The notes under the pieces: model-generated
Database searches by the model: none
Seen by the model: only the letters and a program-made list of their open reading frames with translations
What the model was told of the DNA's origin: nothing
In this document: piece by piece, positions 60,754-64,000 of the stretch
Numbering within the stretch: position 1 is the stretch's first letter
Layout of the letters: each line of letters opens with the position of its first letter
Source: Microbacterium oryzae
Lineage (GTDB): Bacteria > Actinomycetota > Actinomycetes > Actinomycetales > Microbacteriaceae
Reading direction: 5' to 3'
Length of the DNA stretch: 64,000 nucleotides
NCBI RefSeq assembly: GCF_009735645.1
Contig: NZ_CP032550.1
Span: forward strand, 1,550,001-1,614,000
Program-made: the position numbers and the translations under genes

Positions 60754-61962
60754 ATGTCCCTCGCCCGGCGTCTCGCCAGCTTCTCGACGATCCCTGCGGC
60801 GTCGGCGCTCATCCCGTTCCTCGTGCTGCCGGTGCTCGCGCACGCGGCGGGCACCGGACCCTGGGTCGCCGTCGCGGTGGGCCAGTCCATCGGCGGATTC
60901 TTCGCCCTCGTCGTGAGCCTCGGTCTCAACGTCGTCGGCCCCACGCTCGTCAGCCTCGCCTCCGTCATCGAGCGCCCCGAGCTCTTCGCCACGGGAACCC
61001 GCGCGCGCATCGCCGTCGCCCTCCCCGCGGCCCTCATCGCCGGGGTGATCGCCGCGCTCCTCGCTCCCGGCGACGACGCCTCGACTGCGGCCATCATGGC
61101 GGTCGCGATCACCTGCGGCGGGCTCTCCTCGGCCTGGTATCTGATCGGGCTCGGGCGTCCGCTGCCCCTCATCGTGTTCGAGCTGCTGCCCCGCGCGGTC
61201 GCGACGCTCATCGGCGGGGCGATCATCCTGCTCGGCGGCCCCGTGATCTGGTACCCGACGCTCCTCCTCCTCGCTATCGCGGGCGGCGTCGCGGCATATG
61301 CCGCCACCGTGATGAAGCCCGCGGCGATCCTCCGCGGCAGCTGGCGGGAGTCCTTCGCCTTCGCCCGGCTGCACCTCGCGGCCGCCGCGACGGAGACCGT
61401 GAGCGGCGCGTACACGACCCTCGCCGTCGCGCTCGTCACCGCCGGCACCACCGCCGTGCAGGCAGCGGGGTACGTCTCCGGCGACAAGCTGTTCCGGATG
61501 GGCCAGACGGTCGTGGGCGCGCAGGGCAACGCCCTGCAGGGCTGGGTCGTGGAGGACGCGCGCGCGCACTTCGGCGCCCGCGCCCGCAAGGCGCTGCTGC
61601 TGCATGCGGCGCTCGGCATGCTCGGCTTCGCCGCCTTCGCGCTGCTCGGTCCGTGGCTGACGACCGTGCTCTTCGGCGACCAGGCCGTGGACCGGGCCAC
61701 GGCCATCCTGTTCGGCGTGGCCATCCTCTGCATCTCGCTGACGACGTCGCTGGGGCGCCATGTGCTCGTGCCCCTCGGGCGGACGCGCGCGATCTTCGTG
61801 AGCGTCGTCGCGGGCGCGATCGTCGGCGTGCCGCTCACGCTCGTGCTGTCGTCGCTGTGGGGTTCGGTCGGCGGTGCGACCGGCCTGGCCTCCGCGGAGA
61901 TCGTCGTGCTGCTCGTGCAGGTGGCGTACGCGCTGACAGCGCGGAAGGCGGTCGCACGTTGA
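60754..61962 (+). CDS. lipid-linked oligosaccharide flippase (Wzx-like/MOP family)
   Basis: A 402-residue multispanning protein with about 12 hydrophobic segments. It belongs to the polysaccharide-transport MOP/MATE-like flippases: hydrophobic helix patterns, GQSIGGFFALVVSLGL, and SGDKLFRMGQTVVGAQGN around mid protein. It should move undecaprenyl-linked repeat units across the membrane for polymerisation outside. No polymerase (Wzy) gene is visible in the window. Lies 109 bp after the first GT2 gene. Confidence 0.75.
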   Translation: MSLARRLASFSTIPAASALIPFLVLPVLAHAAGTGPWVAVAVGQSIGGFFALVVSLGLNVVGPTLVSLASVIERPELFATGTRARIAVALPAALIAGVIAALLAPGDDASTAAIMAVAITCGGLSSAWYLIGLGRPLPLIVFELLPRAVATLIGGAIILLGGPVIWYPTLLLLAIAGGVAAYAATVMKPAAILRGSWRESFAFARLHLAAAATETVSGAYTTLAVALVTAGTTAVQAAGYVSGDKLFRMGQTVVGAQGNALQGWVVEDARAHFGARARKALLLHAALGMLGFAAFALLGPWLTTVLFGDQAVDRATAILFGVAILCISLTTSLGRHVLVPLGRTRAIFVSVVAGAIVGVPLTLVLSSLWGSVGGATGLASAEIVVLLVQVAYALTARKAVAR

Positions 61963-61988
61963 GCGCGGCTCAGGGACGCGCCCATTCC

Positions 61989-62090
61989 CGGACGTTGAGC
62001 GAGCGAAGCGAGACGAAACGCCGCAACCCGCCCCCGACAACGGCGCACCCCGTTTCGTCTCGGTCGCTGGCGCTCCCTCGCTCAACGCCC
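61989..62090. repeat. TTGAGCGAG-family complete inverted repeat
   Basis: Left arm CGGACGTTGAGCGAGCG and right arm CCTCGCTCAACGCCCG span 102 bp. It begins 26 bases after the flippase stop and ends 35 bases before the next start. Confidence 0.9.
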
Positions 62091-62125
62091 GAGATGGAGA
62101 CGCAACCATGGAAGGGGGCCGCATG

Positions 62126-63133
62126 ATGCGCGTGCTCGTCGTCGTCCTCAACTGGAACGGCATCGCCGACACCGAGGAGTGCCTCGCCGCGCTCGCCGCC
62201 CAGACCTACCCGCACGCCGACGTGCTCGTGGTCGACAACGGGTCCCACCCCGACGACGTGCGGCGTCTGCGTGACCGGGGCGAGGCCATCCGCCTGCGTC
62301 TCGAGCCCGAGAACCTCGGGTTCGCCGGCGGCGTGAATGTCGGCATCCGCCTCGCGCAGCACGACGGATACGACGCTGTCGCCCTGCTCAACAACGACGC
62401 GACCCCCGAGCCGGAGTGGCTCGCCGCGCTCGTCGGCGCGCTCGAGGCGCACCCGGAGGCGGCGATCGCGACCGGGCTGCTCCTGCGCCGCTCGGACGAT
62501 GCGGCGAGCGCCGGCACGATCGACACCGCGGGCGACGGGATGAGCGTGTGGGGCATGCCGTTCCCGCAGGGGCGCGGTGAGCCGCGCGAGACTGCGCCCG
62601 CCGCCGGCGCGGTGTTCTCCGCGAGCGGCGGCGCGTCGCTGTACCGCACGGCGCTCTTCGACGAGATCGGCCTGTTCGACGAGACGTTCTTCGCGTACTT
62701 CGAGGACGTCGACATGGGGTTCCGCACGCGCCTCGCCGGCCACGCGATCCTGTTCGCGCCGGACGCCGTCGCACATCATCGGATCGGCGCGACGAGCTCG
62801 CGCATCCCGGGGTTCACGGTGCGGCAGACGTTCAAGAACCTGCCGCTCCTCGTCGTGAAGAACGTGCCGGATGGCCTGCGCCGCGTCGTGTGGCCGCGTT
62901 TCGTCCTGCTGCTGACGATGATGCTGGCCAAGGCCGTCGCGACCGGCTCGGGGCGGCCCGCCCTGCAGGGCCTGGCCGCGGCCATCCGTCTCATGCCGCG
63001 TGCGGTGCGAGAGCGGCGGCGGATCCAGTCGGCGCGCGTCGCGTCCGCCGCGGACATCGCAGCCCGGATGCTGCACGACCTGCCGCCCGAGCAGCACGGG
63101 ATGCGGAAGCTGCTGCGCCCCTTCCGCCGCTGA
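62126..63133 (+). CDS. family 2 glycosyltransferase (rhamnosyltransferase type)
   Basis: A 335-residue GT-A glycosyltransferase: VVVLNWNGIADTEECLAAL, VVDNGSHPDD, the LLNNDATPEP metal motif, ASLYRTALFDEIGLFDETFF and the acceptor motif YFEDVDMGFRTRLAG. The C-terminal part (about 235-330) includes a hydrophobic stretch that may attach it to the membrane. GAAGGGGG precedes the ATG at 62126 by seven bases; 62123 is an alternative. It is part of the plus-strand half of the EPS locus. Confidence 0.87.
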   Translation: MRVLVVVLNWNGIADTEECLAALAAQTYPHADVLVVDNGSHPDDVRRLRDRGEAIRLRLEPENLGFAGGVNVGIRLAQHDGYDAVALLNNDATPEPEWLAALVGALEAHPEAAIATGLLLRRSDDAASAGTIDTAGDGMSVWGMPFPQGRGEPRETAPAAGAVFSASGGASLYRTALFDEIGLFDETFFAYFEDVDMGFRTRLAGHAILFAPDAVAHHRIGATSSRIPGFTVRQTFKNLPLLVVKNVPDGLRRVVWPRFVLLLTMMLAKAVATGSGRPALQGLAAAIRLMPRAVRERRRIQSARVASAADIAARMLHDLPPEQHGMRKLLRPFRR

Positions 63134-63151
63134 CGCGACGCCCCTCCAGAG

Positions 63152-63213
63152 GGTTCGCCAGTGCGGGCGACACGGTTTCCGCGCCCGCAGCGTGTCGCCC
63201 GCACTGGCGAACC
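63152..63213. repeat. GTTCGCCAGTGCGGGCGACA-family inverted repeat with perfect 23-bp arms
   Basis: Arms 63152-63174 and 63191-63213 are perfect reverse complements over a 16-base loop. It starts 18 bases after the GT2 stop codon, so it may terminate that unit. Confidence 0.92.
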
Positions 63214-63274
63214 GGAACGGGTGCCGAAGCCATCCGCAGGCGTCAAGGCCTTCTCAGCCCCGGCCATCCGCCCC

Positions 63275-63289
63275 TACCGTCGCAGCATG
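63275..63289 (+). promoter_or_regulatory. leaderless -10 element of the ThDP enzyme gene
   Basis: TACCGT (63275-63280) is followed by six bases and the ATG at 63287. Confidence 0.4.
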
Positions 63290-64000
63290 GCAGCGGAGAA
63301 GACAGACCAGACCGTGGCCGACGCCATCGTCGCGCGCGTGCGCGCGTGGGGCGTCGACCGGATCTTCGGCTACAGCGGCGACGGCATCAACGGCGTGATG
63401 GAGGCGCTGCGGGCATCGGACGATGCCCCGGCGTTCATCCAGGCCCGGCACGAGGAGAGCGCCGCCTTCATGGCCGTCGCGCACGCCAAGTACACCGGCC
63501 AGGTCGGCGTCATGGCGGCGACGCAGGGGCCCGGCGCTGTGCACCTCCTCAACGGCCTCTACGACGCCAAGCTCGACAGCGTGCCGGTCGTCGCCATCGT
63601 CGGTCAGCAGATGCGGAGCGTCCTCGGCTCCGAATACCAGCAGGAGGTCGACCTCCTCCGCCTCTTCGGCGACGTCGCCGCGCAGTACGCGACGATGGTC
63701 GTCGACCCCGCGCAGATCCCCTCGGCGATCGACCAGGCCTTCCGCACCGCGCTCGCGACCCGCACGCCCACCGTCGTCATCGTGCCGCATGACGTGCAGA
63801 ACGCTCCCGCGGTCGAGCCCGGCGGCGAGCACGGCGAGATCAAGACCGCAGCCGAGTACCGCGCGCCCCGCGTCCTGCCCGCCGACAGTGACATCGCCGA
63901 GGCGGCGGAGATCCTCGCGCAGGCCCAGCGCCCGGTCATGCTCGTCGGCCAGGGCGCGCGCGCCCACGCGGACGAGGTCGTCGCCTTCGCCGAGCACATC
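63287..64000 (+). CDS. thiamine-diphosphate-dependent enzyme (pyruvate oxidase/acetolactate synthase-like), 3' end outside window
   Basis: The visible 238 residues form the N-terminal pyrimidine-binding domain and the start of the central domain of the acetolactate synthase/pyruvate oxidase family: GVDRIFGYSGDGINGVMEAL, RHEESAAFMAVAHAKYTG with the ThDP-activating Glu56, TQGPGAVHLLNGLYDAKLD and PVVAIVGQQ. The SGDGINGVMEAL variant is seen in uncharacterised oxidase/decarboxylase-like proteins, so pyruvate oxidase is a guess. No EPS role is indicated. Confidence 0.85.
   Translation, partial: MAAEKTDQTVADAIVARVRAWGVDRIFGYSGDGINGVMEALRASDDAPAFIQARHEESAAFMAVAHAKYTGQVGVMAATQGPGAVHLLNGLYDAKLDSVPVVAIVGQQMRSVLGSEYQQEVDLLRLFGDVAAQYATMVVDPAQIPSAIDQAFRTALATRTPTVVIVPHDVQNAPAVEPGGEHGEIKTAAEYRAPRVLPADSDIAEAAEILAQAQRPVMLVGQGARAHADEVVAFAEHI

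Noticed and set aside
59526..62048. 2.5-kb open extension upstream of the PslG-like gene on the minus strand
   Set aside because: It runs antisense through the GT2 and flippase genes, has no family resemblance, and a ribosome site plus signal peptide fix the start at 59525.

Overview
The window is 64 kb of high-GC, gene-dense chromosome. It suggests an actinobacterium of the family Microbacteriaceae, most likely Microbacterium or a close relative. That is inference from codon bias, short-leader or leaderless promoters, ribosomal gene order, long acidic or Lys/Ala tails on ribosomal proteins, and the dispersed intergenic palindromes; no 16S gene is present. No tRNA, rRNA, insertion sequence, prophage or CRISPR array was found. 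Layout: (1) 1-6.7 kb is a sugar-acid catabolic locus: kdgD (5' end outside the window), a 2,5-dioxovalerate-type aldehyde dehydrogenase, glucarate dehydratase, a talarate/galactarate dehydratase-like enolase-superfamily enzyme and a FadR-type GntR regulator. Together they would take glucarate and galactarate to 2-oxoglutarate. (2) 6.7-16.3 kb is mixed: coaA, ppx, two DUF202 membrane proteins, nhaA, a secreted GKPDKP-repeat protein, a divergent ArsR/flavoprotein pair, an acyltransferase and a coiled-coil membrane protein. (3) 16.4-18.7 kb is the rplM-rpsI-glmM operon. (4) 18.9-28.2 kb holds an EEP-family phosphatase/nuclease, then a histidine kinase, a degenerate-GGDEF membrane protein, a GH6 glucanase and a response regulator, converging on a processive cellulose/hyaluronan-synthase-like GT2; two paralogous lipoproteins lie upstream of the GT2. 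(5) 28.2-33.6 kb has truA, mtnN-luxS (overlapping operon), an excalibur-domain protein and a SulP transporter with a divergent MerR regulator.

(6) 33.7-50.3 kb is the complete S10-spc-alpha ribosomal region on the minus strand, rpsJ to rplQ. It includes secY, adk, map, infA and rpoA, has a DsbA-like gene inserted between map and infA, and has no rpsN between rplE and rpsH. Strong hairpins sit at three internal junctions. (7) 50.7-53.1 kb has a secreted lysozyme-like protein with an Ala/Glu/Lys coiled coil and an AbiEi/DUF559-type nuclease-like protein bracketed by palindromic repeats. (8) 53.4-63.1 kb is an exopolysaccharide locus: polyprenyl-phosphate sugar transferase, DUF4012 protein, PslG/GH39-like glycosidase, two GT2 enzymes and a flippase. 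(9) The right edge starts a thiamine-diphosphate enzyme that runs off the window.

The most unusual content is between genes. At least five families of long intergenic palindromes are present. They include exact 73-bp-pitch tandem arrays at two loci 27 kb apart, 114/104-bp-pitch arrays of a second family, near-perfect 23-bp-arm inverted repeats, a family that sits just behind stop codons, and an array of eight CTAG tetramers in 109 bp upstream of the infA promoter.
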